NCBI GenBank assembly: GCA_905236605.1
Contig: CAJORD010000067.1
Coordinates: forward strand, 1-7,561
Direction of reading: 5' to 3'
Source: an uncultured Synergistales bacterium
Lineage (GTDB): Bacteria > Synergistota > Synergistia > Synergistales > Aminobacteriaceae
DNA length: 7,561 bases
Positions 1-6,504 of this stretch are shown piece by piece. The position numbers were made by a program, and so were the translations under genes. The notes below the pieces were generated by a model. That model ran no database searches, was not told where the DNA came from, and was given only the letters and a program-made list of their open reading frames with translations. Position 1 is the stretch's first letter, and each line of letters opens with the position of its first letter.

Positions 1-1
1 G

Positions 2-481
2 AATCCGGGAATCTTAGACCCGAAGGCGTTCATAGATGAGGTAATCGAGCAGCGGCTTCCGAATCCGTTCATGCCTGACACACCACAGAGAATAGCAACA
101 GACACGAGCCAAAAAATCCCCGTCCGCTTCGGCGAAACTTTGAAGAGCTACAAAGCTGACGCGAAACTTGACGCTAAGTCTTTAACCGCAATCCCGTTAG
201 CGTTGGCCGGCTGGCTTCGTTACTTGCTTGGCGTTGACGATAACGGCAAAGAAATGGCCGTAAGCCCTGACCCGATGCTAGAGCAGCTTCAGAGCGCTTT
301 GAAGTCTGTGAAGTTCGGCGAACCCGAAAGCGCAAACGGAATTTTGAAACCGATTTTGAGCAACGCAAATATTTTCGGAGTTGACCTTTACGAAATCGGA
401 CTTGCTGAAAAAGTCGAAGAAATGTTCAAAGCCATGCTCACCGTAGGAGGCGCGCGCGCCACACTTAGGAGGTACTTGTAA
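2..481 (+). CDS. Mannitol/fructuronate dehydrogenase-family oxidoreductase, C-terminal part (5' truncated)
   Basis: The reading frame is open from base 2, so the gene starts before the window; 159 residues of its C-terminal end are visible. Seen: a segment NPFMPDTPQRIATDTSQK, followed by a GWLRYLLGVDDNGK stretch and a PDPML motif. These match the C-terminal helical domain of the polyol-specific long-chain dehydrogenase family (mannitol 2-dehydrogenase, fructuronate reductase UxuB, tagaturonate/altronate enzymes). Family knowledge: these are cytoplasmic NAD(P)-dependent enzymes that interconvert a ketose or keto-sugar acid and its polyol or aldonate. The Rossmann domain and the catalytic Lys/Asn/His motif lie outside the window, so the substrate cannot be assigned. 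An internal Met at base 71 is not a start, because conserved family sequence continues upstream of it. Its stop lies 2 nt before glpX, which suggests co-transcription, and a fructose or keto-sugar product would feed the same hexose-phosphate pool. Confidence 0.85.
   Translation, partial: NPGILDPKAFIDEVIEQRLPNPFMPDTPQRIATDTSQKIPVRFGETLKSYKADAKLDAKSLTAIPLALAGWLRYLLGVDDNGKEMAVSPDPMLEQLQSALKSVKFGEPESANGILKPILSNANIFGVDLYEIGLAEKVEEMFKAMLTVGGARATLRRYL
465..473 (+). promoter_or_regulatory. Ribosome binding site for glpX
   Basis: TTAGGAGGT lies inside the last codons of the upstream dehydrogenase and contains a full AGGAGG core, about 10 nt before the ATG at 484. It fixes the glpX start and implies coupled translation across the 2-nt gap. 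Confidence 0.8.
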
Positions 482-483
482 AA

Positions 484-1506
484 ATGGCATTATTCGCACG
501 TGATAAAAATTTAGCTATGGAACTTGTCCGTTCCGCAGAAGCTGCAGTAATGGCCTCGGGACGTTGGTTCGGACTTGGCGACAAAAACGAAGTTGACCGC
601 GCCGCAGTCGAAGCTATGCGCTACGTTTTACACGGTGTCGCTATGAAAGGCGTTGTCGTAATCGGCGAAGGTGAGAAAGACGAAGCCCCTATGCTCTTTA
701 ACGGTGAAGAAGTCGGAACAGGCGAAGGCCCAGAAATGGACATTGCTGTAGACCCTATCGACGGAACGCGCTTAATGGCTCAAGGTCAGCCCGGCGCTAT
801 CAGCGTTATCGCTGCGGCTCCTCGTGGTTCAATGTTCAGCCCGGATAATCTCTTCTATCTCAACAAAATCGTAACCGGTGCCGAAGCAGCAGGCTATATC
901 GACATTCAAGCGCCAATCGAGTTTAACGTTAGAATCGTTGCGAAGGCCAAGGGCAAAGCCATTCACGAAACTACGGTCGTAATGCTTGACCGTCCTCGAA
1001 ATCATGAAATCCTTGAACGCGTTCGCGCCATGGGTGCCAGAATCAGATTAATCGGTGATGGCGACGTCGCAGGCGCTTTAATGACTTCATTGCCGGGACA
1101 TGAAACAGCCGACTTATTATTAGGCATTGGCGGCTCACCTGAAGCAGTAATCACGGCGTGCGCTATGAAGTGTTTAGGCGCGAATATGCAGTGCCAACCC
1201 TACTTCAGAAACGAAGAAGACGAAGCACGAGCAAAAGAGCGCGGCTTAACTCGCGACACTATTTTAACGATTAATGACCTCGTAAAGAGCGATAACGTTT
1301 TCTTCGCGGCGGCCGGTGGTTCAGACGGCGACTTGTTGCAGGGCGTTCATTATCACGGAGCGCACATTGAAACAAACTCGCTTTGCATGAGAGGCAGCTC
1401 CGGCACAATCAGATTTATTTCGGCTGTGCACTCGCAGAAGAAATTAATCGAAATGGGCGGCAACATTGCCTACGATCCGAACGTCAAAGAGGAGTTGGGT
1501 TTATAA
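484..1506 (+). CDS. glpX: Class II fructose-1,6-bisphosphatase GlpX
   Basis: Cytoplasmic gluconeogenic phosphatase that converts fructose 1,6-bisphosphate to fructose 6-phosphate. The 340-residue length is usual for the family, which belongs to the lithium-sensitive phosphatase fold. Seen: GDKNEVD at 32-38, GEGEKDEAPML at 61-71, the metal-site motif DIAVDPIDGT at 86-95, GDGDVAGA at 191-198, GIGGSPEA at 214-221, and the C-terminal RGSSGTIRFI at 303-312. By alignment from memory with E. coli GlpX, the catalytic/metal residues Asp33, Glu57, Asp85 and Glu213 correspond to Asp38, Glu62, Asp90 and Glu220 here; all are present, so it should be active. The start is well set by an AGGAGG site. Some GlpX proteins also hydrolyse sedoheptulose 1,7-bisphosphate, which cannot be excluded. 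It lies between a polyol/keto-acid dehydrogenase and dedA with gaps of 2 and 1 nt. Confidence 0.96.
   Translation: MALFARDKNLAMELVRSAEAAVMASGRWFGLGDKNEVDRAAVEAMRYVLHGVAMKGVVVIGEGEKDEAPMLFNGEEVGTGEGPEMDIAVDPIDGTRLMAQGQPGAISVIAAAPRGSMFSPDNLFYLNKIVTGAEAAGYIDIQAPIEFNVRIVAKAKGKAIHETTVVMLDRPRNHEILERVRAMGARIRLIGDGDVAGALMTSLPGHETADLLLGIGGSPEAVITACAMKCLGANMQCQPYFRNEEDEARAKERGLTRDTILTINDLVKSDNVFFAAAGGSDGDLLQGVHYHGAHIETNSLCMRGSSGTIRFISAVHSQKKLIEMGGNIAYDPNVKEELGL
1489..1494 (+). promoter_or_regulatory. Ribosome binding site for the DedA gene
   Basis: GAGGAG within the last codons of glpX, 13 nt before the ATG at 1508. The spacing is a little long, but the site supports 1508 as the start over the in-frame ATG at 1466, which would lie deep inside glpX. 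Confidence 0.55.
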
Positions 1507-1507
1507 A

Positions 1508-2116
1508 ATGAGTTTTATCGGCGCGCTTACAGAATGGCTCGTGAACACCATAGGCAGCATGGGCTACACTGGAATAATTTCGCTGATGTTTCTTGAATCT
1601 TCGTTTTTTCCGTTTCCTAGTGAAGTCGTGATGCCGCCAGCCGGTTATCTTGCGTGGAAAGGCGAAATGTCTTTGCCGCTTGTCTTAATCGCCGGGATAG
1701 CTGGGAGCCTCTTAGGTGCGCTGTTTAATTATTGGGTCGCTGTGAAGTTGGGGCGGCCCTTCATTCTTAAATACGGAAAATATTTTTTTGTTTCTCCCGA
1801 ATCTATTCAGAAGGCCGACGAATTTTTTTCAAAGCATGGCCACATTAGCACTTTAGTTGGAAGATTGTTGCCTGTAATTCGTCAATATATTTCGCTGCCG
1901 GCAGGTATCGCTCGAATGCCTATGAAAACTTTCATGCTTTACACAACGCTAGGCGCAGGCTCATGGGTTTGCGTTCTGACGTTCGCGGGGTATCTGCTTG
2001 GAGAACATCAGGATTTATTAAAAGAGTATCTTCATGTTATAACGCTTGCTTGCGTCGGAGTTGCCTTGATTATCGGCGGCGGTTATTACCTCATCATCAA
2101 GAGGCGAAAATCATGA
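1508..2116 (+). CDS. DedA-family inner-membrane protein
   Basis: A 202-residue integral membrane protein of the DedA/SNARE-associated (VTT) family, of typical family length. Seen: the N-terminal motif LESSFFPFPSE at 29-39 followed by PPAGYLA at 43-49, hydrophobic stretches near 17-33, 55-80, 145-165 and 176-197, and the DedA signature GRLLPVIRQYISLPAG at 118-133 with the conserved Arg125 and Pro-Ala-Gly. A basic tail (KRRKS) follows the last helix. Family knowledge: members act in membrane homeostasis, and several are proposed or shown to be undecaprenyl-phosphate or phospholipid flippases; the role of this member is unproven. The start at 1508 is chosen because the family N-terminus begins there and because it leaves only 1 nt after the glpX stop. 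The stop overlaps the yifB start by 4 nt (ATGA), which suggests translational coupling. Confidence 0.93.
   Translation: MSFIGALTEWLVNTIGSMGYTGIISLMFLESSFFPFPSEVVMPPAGYLAWKGEMSLPLVLIAGIAGSLLGALFNYWVAVKLGRPFILKYGKYFFVSPESIQKADEFFSKHGHISTLVGRLLPVIRQYISLPAGIARMPMKTFMLYTTLGAGSWVCVLTFAGYLLGEHQDLLKEYLHVITLACVGVALIIGGGYYLIIKRRKS
2099..2104 (+). promoter_or_regulatory. Ribosome binding site for yifB
   Basis: AAGAGG inside the last codons of the DedA gene, 8 nt before the ATG at 2113. It decides the yifB start at the ATGA overlap rather than the in-frame ATG at 1963. Confidence 0.65.
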
Positions 2117-3609
2117 GCGGTGTCCTTGGCGTTACGTTGCGCGGAATGGAAGCTCTGCCCGTTGAAGTCGAAGTAGAAATCACGGGCGGGCTTTTTGCAA
2201 TTTCGATTGTAGGAATGCCGGACGTAGCAGTCAGAGAATCAAAAGAAAGAGTTCGCGCAGCATTGCGTGCTCTTGGCCTTACACTCAAAGGGCGAATTTC
2301 TGTAAATCTTGCTCCCGCTGACATTCCCAAAGAAGGCGCGTTGCTAGACTTGCCGATAGCGTTAGGTATGATGAAGGCCGCCGGAACTCTTTCAAATTGC
2401 CCACGCGCTTTATACATGGGCGAACTTGCTCTTGACGGACGCTTAAGACGAGTTCGAGGAGCCGTGCCCGCTGCGTTTTTAGCAAGAGAATTAAACATTC
2501 CGCTTTATGTTCCCGCCGAGAACGCCGAAGAAGTCGCGCTAGTTCAGGGCGTTGAAGCGTATTGCGCGGACAGTCTAGGAGAACTCGCGATGATGTTGAC
2601 GGGCGCCGAAGAGCCTCGCCCCGTGCCGCCCGCTTATATTCCTGATGCAATCACGAACGCCGATCCCGATTTTGCCGACATTAAAGGCCAAGCCGCTGCA
2701 CGTCGAGCCGCCGAAATCGCCGCAGCCGGTCATCATAATTTATTATTAGTAGGCTCCCCCGGCAGTGGTAAAACGATGATAGCGAAGGCGATCGCCGGAA
2801 TTTTGCCGCCGTTGAACGATGAAGAACTTGTAGAAACGCTCTTAGTACGCAGCACTTTAGGAATAGACGCGAAGCCGACGCGTGAAAGACCGTTCCGCAC
2901 CGTTCACTTCACTGCAAGCACTGTTTCAGTTTGTGGAGGCGGCAATAATTTGCGGCCCGGCGAAGTTTCTTTAGCTCATCGAGGAGTTTTATTTTTGGAC
3001 GAGTACACAGAGTTTCGACGCGAATTAACTGAAAGTCTTCGCGCACCGATTGAAGACGGATTTATAAGCGTCAGCAGAGCCGCCGGGACGGTTCAATATC
3101 CTTCGCGGGTGTTGCTGGTCTTGGCTGCAAATCCGTGCGCTTGCGGTTATCTTGGCGACCCTGTGATACCGTGCAAATGTTCTTCTCTCGACATTGAAAG
3201 ATATAAACGAAAACTTTCAGGCCCGATTATGGACAGAATAGATTTACAAATTCATGTGCCGCGCCTGACGCCTGAAGAGTTATTGTCGTTCGCAAATAAA
3301 GATAATCCGCCGGAATCAAGCGCCGCAATTCGAGAACGAGTGATTAAGGCTCGAAAAATTCAGCAAGAGCGTTGGAAAGAATATAATCTCGTCTGTAATG
3401 CAGAGCTTCCAGAGAAATTAATTAAAAGATGCTTGACTTTGTCTGACGACGTTCGGAATTATCTTGCAACCATGGCCGCGAAATTAAATTTATCAGGACG
3501 TGGATTAAGTCGAGTTTTGAAAGTTTCAAGAACGATAGCCGACTTAGCCAGCGAAGAAGAAATTTCTAAAAAGCACTTGGCCGAAGCCTTAATGTATCGC
3601 CAACAATAA
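2113..3609 (+). CDS. yifB: YifB/ComM-family Mg-chelatase-like AAA+ ATPase
   Basis: A complete 498-residue protein of usual family length (about 500). Domains: an N-terminal ChlI-like domain (about 1-170) with the ISIVGMPDVAVRESKERV and NLAPADIPKEGALLDLPIA blocks; a central Mg-chelatase-type AAA+ module with Walker A GSPGSGKT at 214-221, Walker B GVLFLDE at 291-297, and an arginine-finger segment SGPIMDRID at 369-377; and a C-terminal helical domain with LSGRGLSRVLKVSRTIADL at 460-478. A Cys cluster (342, 344, 354, 356) follows the ANPC motif, as is usual in this family. Family knowledge: ComM is a hexameric helicase that promotes branch migration during integration of transformed DNA; the role in non-competent bacteria is unclear. 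The start follows the family N-terminus and overlaps the DedA stop by 4 nt. The Walker B follow-on reads DEYTEF where many members read DELPEF, a small variation. Confidence 0.95.
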   Translation: MSGVLGVTLRGMEALPVEVEVEITGGLFAISIVGMPDVAVRESKERVRAALRALGLTLKGRISVNLAPADIPKEGALLDLPIALGMMKAAGTLSNCPRALYMGELALDGRLRRVRGAVPAAFLARELNIPLYVPAENAEEVALVQGVEAYCADSLGELAMMLTGAEEPRPVPPAYIPDAITNADPDFADIKGQAAARRAAEIAAAGHHNLLLVGSPGSGKTMIAKAIAGILPPLNDEELVETLLVRSTLGIDAKPTRERPFRTVHFTASTVSVCGGGNNLRPGEVSLAHRGVLFLDEYTEFRRELTESLRAPIEDGFISVSRAAGTVQYPSRVLLVLAANPCACGYLGDPVIPCKCSSLDIERYKRKLSGPIMDRIDLQIHVPRLTPEELLSFANKDNPPESSAAIRERVIKARKIQQERWKEYNLVCNAELPEKLIKRCLTLSDDVRNYLATMAAKLNLSGRGLSRVLKVSRTIADLASEEEISKKHLAEALMYRQQ

Positions 3610-3614
3610 AAATT

Positions 3615-3670
3615 AAGTAGGAGTTAGGAAGGGGGAGTGAGGAATTTTTTTTCGTTCCTACGTCTTACTT
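3615..3670. terminator. Imperfect inverted repeat between convergent operons, probable shared terminator
   Basis: The left arm AAGTAGGAGTTAGGAA (3615-3630) pairs with the right arm TTCCTACGTCTTACTT (3655-3670). There are two perfect blocks of 5 and 6 bp separated by a 5-nt part that is only partly paired (one G-U, two mismatches), around a 24-nt loop. The loop holds GGGGG and a run of eight T (3645-3652). On the minus strand the stem is followed by a five-T run (complement of 3608-3612), as expected for termination of the ABC operon. On the plus strand the right arm is not followed by a clear T run, so termination of yifB transcription there is less certain. Confidence 0.5.
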
Positions 3671-3675
3671 ACAAA

Positions 3676-4785
3676 TTAAAATCTTTGTCGGCGGGCCCTT
3701 TCTGCTTCAGCCTCTTTGTCTTCGGGCGGATACCAACCCGGCGAAGTGATTTCGATTCCGCAAGTTTCACCCGGCGCAAAGACAACACGATGAGGCGTTT
3801 GGATTTTCACAAGTTGTTCACCGACTTGCACAAGATATTCGGTCTTGTCGGTCAAGAAAATTCTTTTTTCGATGTGCGTCATGAAGCCGGAATTTTTTGT
3901 GAGCTTTATAGCGTTTGGCCTTGTCGCTATGACCATCTCTTGTTCAGCACCCGCCGGAATTTCAATATCAATCGCCTGCGAGTTGTCGCCCTTCGGAAAA
4001 ACTTTCCCGTCCTTCAAAACTATGTTAATAAAAGTCGATTCGCCTAAAAAATTATGAACAAAGCGCGAATTAGGCTTTCGATAAAGATTTTCGGGCGTGT
4101 CTATCTGCATAATCTTGCCCATGTCGCAAACCATCATGCGGTCAGAAATTGCCATTGCTTCGGATTGGTCATGAGTTACAAAGATTATCGTGAAGCCGAA
4201 TTGACGCTGCAACTCTTTAATCTCAAATCTCATTGTTTCGCGAAGTTTCGGGTCAAGGTTCGAGAGTGGCTCATCAAGCAACATGACCTTAGGATTTGTA
4301 ACGATTGCGCGCGCGAGTGCTATACGTTGCTGCTGACCGCCTGAAAGTTCGGAAGGATACAATTTTTCAAGACCGTCAAGTGAGCAATGTTTCAAAGCCT
4401 CTTTCACGCGAGCTTCGATTTCGCGCTTGGGAGTTTTTCGGATTTTCAGAGGGAAGGCGACGTTATCGAAGATGTTCATATGAGGCCAGACGGCGAAGGC
4501 CTGAAAGACCATTCCCAAATCGCGTTCTTCAGGTGGAATATACAAATTCTTGGATTTTATCGACACCGGACGCCCGCATAACTCAATCTCGCCTTCGGAT
4601 AAATCTTCAAAGCCCGCAATCATTCGCAGCGTTGTAGTCTTGCCGCAGCCGGAAGGCCCCAAAAATGAAAAGCACTCGCCTTCTTTAATTTCAAGATTGA
4701 AGTCGTCAACCGCTGTAACCGTGCCCATCGTTCGCGTAGTAAATCGCTTAGTAACATGACGAAGTACAACTTGATTTTTTTCCAT
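3676..4785 (-). CDS. ABC importer ATPase A, Fe(III)/polyamine-type (FbpC/PotA-like)
   Basis: A complete 369-residue cytoplasmic ATP-binding subunit of a binding-protein-dependent importer, of usual length for the FbpC/PotA/MalK group. Seen: Walker A GPSGCGKT at 43-50, Q-loop Gln95 in VFQAFAVWPHM, signature LSGGQ at 147-151, Walker B VMLLDEP at 167-173 with catalytic Glu172, D-loop SNLD at 175-178, and H-loop His205 in FVTHDQSEA. A TOBE-type C-terminal domain spans roughly 285-350 (IATRPNAIKL onward). All catalytic motifs are intact. The tail is rich in Glu and Arg (355-369). Its start lies 3 nt after the fused permease stop, so it is the last gene of the operon, and its stop faces yifB across 66 nt. 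It differs clearly from ATPase B at the other side of the permease. Substrate inferred only from class: Fe(III) is most likely, with thiamine, polyamine or phosphonate importers as alternatives. Confidence 0.92.
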   Translation of the reverse strand: MEKNQVVLRHVTKRFTTRTMGTVTAVDDFNLEIKEGECFSFLGPSGCGKTTTLRMIAGFEDLSEGEIELCGRPVSIKSKNLYIPPEERDLGMVFQAFAVWPHMNIFDNVAFPLKIRKTPKREIEARVKEALKHCSLDGLEKLYPSELSGGQQQRIALARAIVTNPKVMLLDEPLSNLDPKLRETMRFEIKELQRQFGFTIIFVTHDQSEAMAISDRMMVCDMGKIMQIDTPENLYRKPNSRFVHNFLGESTFINIVLKDGKVFPKGDNSQAIDIEIPAGAEQEMVIATRPNAIKLTKNSGFMTHIEKRIFLTDKTEYLVQVGEQLVKIQTPHRVVFAPGETCGIEITSPGWYPPEDKEAEAERARRQRF

Positions 4786-4788
4786 TGT

Positions 4789-6501
4789 TTACGCCCCCTT
4801 GCGGTCTTTGGTAATCCATGTAACGATAGCGTTGCAAATTATGATGAGTACTATAGCGACAGACGCAAGAGCCGCCGCCTGTGGAATCATACCTGCGTCA
4901 CGCAATGCAAAAATTTGAACGCCAAGTGTTCTGCTGTAAGGTCCGTAGAGAAGTATCGAAGTTGTAAGTTCTCTCATTGCGGGCAAGAATATCAAGAAAA
5001 ATCCTGACACCATCGCAGGTTTTATCAAAGGTAAAGTAATATCGCGCAGTGATTCTGTGTGAGTTGCGCCGCAAGCTCTTGATGCTTCTTCGAGAGATGA
5101 ATTTACTTGTTGCAACGACGCAGAGGCACTTTTCATTGAGAACGATAAATAGCGCGCCATGTACGCAACTAAAATTATCCAAATTGTATTGTATAGTGTA
5201 ATTTTGAAAATCGCGCCTGACCACGAAAGAATAACGCCTATCGCAAGGACTGTGCCCGGTATCGAGTAAGGCAAAATTGAGAGAATTTCAAGCACATTTT
5301 TGCCTTTCGGTTTAATTCTGTTTACAACATATGCAATCATTACACCCAAGAACATACAAACGATCCCCGCTGTAATTGAAAGCAGCAGCGAATTTTTGAT
5401 TGAGTCCATGGTTGCAGTAGACGCAAAGACTTTTTGATAATTGCTGAAGGAGAAATTTTTCCACACTAAAGGCAAACCGTAGGCTTTTACCAACGCTACA
5501 AGGAAAATCATAACGAGCGGCACAATTACAATTATTAAAAGTGTAAGGCACGCAAGGAACAACAAAGGATATTTTGCTCCTCTTAGTTTTATCAAGGTCG
5601 GACGCATTGATTTCCCTTTAATTATGTCGTAACTGCCCGAACTCAAAACTTTCTTTTGAATTACCAATGCAATAGCGACAACAGCAACTAGTAAAATTGA
5701 AAGCGCTGTGCCTTGTCTAATTCCGTCAAAGCTGCCTCCAGACTTGTTTATAAGAGCATAAATCATTGTCGGGAGAGTGTAAATATTTTTTGAAAATCCT
5801 AAAATCGAAGGTACGCCAAAATGTGCTAATGACGAGATTAAAATCAAAAGTGCTCCCGCTGAAATTGCAGGTTTTACAAGCGGTAGTGTGATTTTCCAGA
5901 TGACTTGTGATTGACGCGCACCGGCTATTCTTGCGCTTTCTTCAAGCGTTGGATCCATTCTTTCAAGCGCGCTGACAACTTGCATAAATACAAATGGAAA
6001 ATAGTATGAACACTCTACAAAAATTATTCCGCCGAGGCTGTTTATGTTCACAGGCGCCGTGCGAAGATGAAACGTTGACATAAGCCACCTGTTGATATAA
6101 CCGGCTCTTCCTGAGAATAACAAATCCCACGCCATTGCACCAAAAAACGGAGGAAACATGTATGGAATTGTAAAAAGTGCGCGCATAAAGCCTTTTGCGG
6201 GAATGTCGCTGCGACCAAGAAGCCACGCGTAAAACAATCCCATAATCGTACCAAAAATTGTAACAGCAACCGCGATTATGATTGTATTACCCATCGCCTT
6301 CAAGTTTTCTTTATCGAATATGACTGAAGAAAAGAGCGTTAAATCAAATTTTCCCTGATAGAAAAATGCGTTATATACAATCATGAAAATTGGAATTACA
6401 ACAATTATAAAAAGCAAAATAAAACTTAGTATTGTCATAATTCCGTCAAGGCCTAATCTTCGGCCCTCCATAGCGGCAATGTCTGATGATGCTTTTCTCA
6501 T
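4789..6501 (-). CDS. Fused ABC importer permease with two permease domains (FbpB/ThiP-like)
   Basis: A complete 570-residue inner-membrane protein. Two binding-protein-dependent transport permease domains are fused in one chain. The first has its EAA loop at about 187-211 (EESARIAGARQS...TLPLVKP). The second has its EAA loop at about 470-495 (EEASRACGATHTES...TLPLIKP). Each loop keeps the conserved Gly and the Leu-Pro/Lys-Pro end that docks on an ATPase. Around twelve hydrophobic segments are visible, roughly at 21-43, 72-95, 107-125, 155-177, 212-235, 263-282, then 312-337, 370-393, 404-428, 435-454, 497-520 and 544-564. This layout is typical of Fe(III) permeases of the FbpB/SfuB class, and also of thiamine ThiP and some phosphonate permeases. 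The start at 6501 has AAAGGAGG 8 nt upstream; Met11 is a weaker alternative. It lies between two ATPase genes with 3-nt gaps on each side, so all three are surely co-translated. Confidence 0.93.
   Translation of the reverse strand: MRKASSDIAAMEGRRLGLDGIMTILSFILLFIIVVIPIFMIVYNAFFYQGKFDLTLFSSVIFDKENLKAMGNTIIIAVAVTIFGTIMGLFYAWLLGRSDIPAKGFMRALFTIPYMFPPFFGAMAWDLLFSGRAGYINRWLMSTFHLRTAPVNINSLGGIIFVECSYYFPFVFMQVVSALERMDPTLEESARIAGARQSQVIWKITLPLVKPAISAGALLILISSLAHFGVPSILGFSKNIYTLPTMIYALINKSGGSFDGIRQGTALSILLVAVVAIALVIQKKVLSSGSYDIIKGKSMRPTLIKLRGAKYPLLFLACLTLLIIVIVPLVMIFLVALVKAYGLPLVWKNFSFSNYQKVFASTATMDSIKNSLLLSITAGIVCMFLGVMIAYVVNRIKPKGKNVLEILSILPYSIPGTVLAIGVILSWSGAIFKITLYNTIWIILVAYMARYLSFSMKSASASLQQVNSSLEEASRACGATHTESLRDITLPLIKPAMVSGFFLIFLPAMRELTTSILLYGPYSRTLGVQIFALRDAGMIPQAAALASVAIVLIIICNAIVTWITKDRKGA
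4794..4800 (-). promoter_or_regulatory. Ribosome binding site for ATPase A
   Basis: AAGGGGG on the minus strand, inside the last codons of the permease and 8 nt before the ATG at 4785. It is a G-rich variant of the usual core and supports that start. Confidence 0.55.
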
Positions 6502-6504
6502 TTT

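Noticed and set aside
450..461. Alternating CGCGCGCGC stretch near the end of the dehydrogenase gene
   Set aside because: It is short, in frame, and encodes Gly-Ala-Arg-Ala, which is normal at this place in the family. No sign of a regulatory role.
1466..1507. In-frame ATG at 1466 as an earlier start for the DedA gene
   Set aside because: It would add 14 residues read from inside glpX in another frame, with no family similarity. The start at 1508 matches the family N-terminus and sits 1 nt after the glpX stop.
1963..2112. In-frame ATG at 1963 as an earlier start for yifB
   Set aside because: The extra 50 residues overlap the DedA gene, look basic and random, and do not belong to the YifB N-terminus. 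The ATG at 2113 has a ribosome site and an ATGA overlap.
3645..3652. Run of eight T as the U-tract of a plus-strand terminator after yifB
   Set aside because: The sequence just before it is purine-rich and forms no stem, so it is not a standard intrinsic terminator by itself. It lies in the loop of the larger inverted repeat.
3637..4759. Plus-strand open frames opposite ATPase A (for example 3637-4047, 4054-4344, 4305-4637)
   Set aside because: They lie antisense to a complete, well-conserved gene, their products resemble no family I recognise, and they have no convincing ribosome sites. They are shadows of the real frame.
4898..6269. Minus-strand short frames inside the permease gene (for example 4898-5224, 5963-6226)
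   Set aside because: They are alternate frames of the permease coding sequence with composition unlike real proteins.
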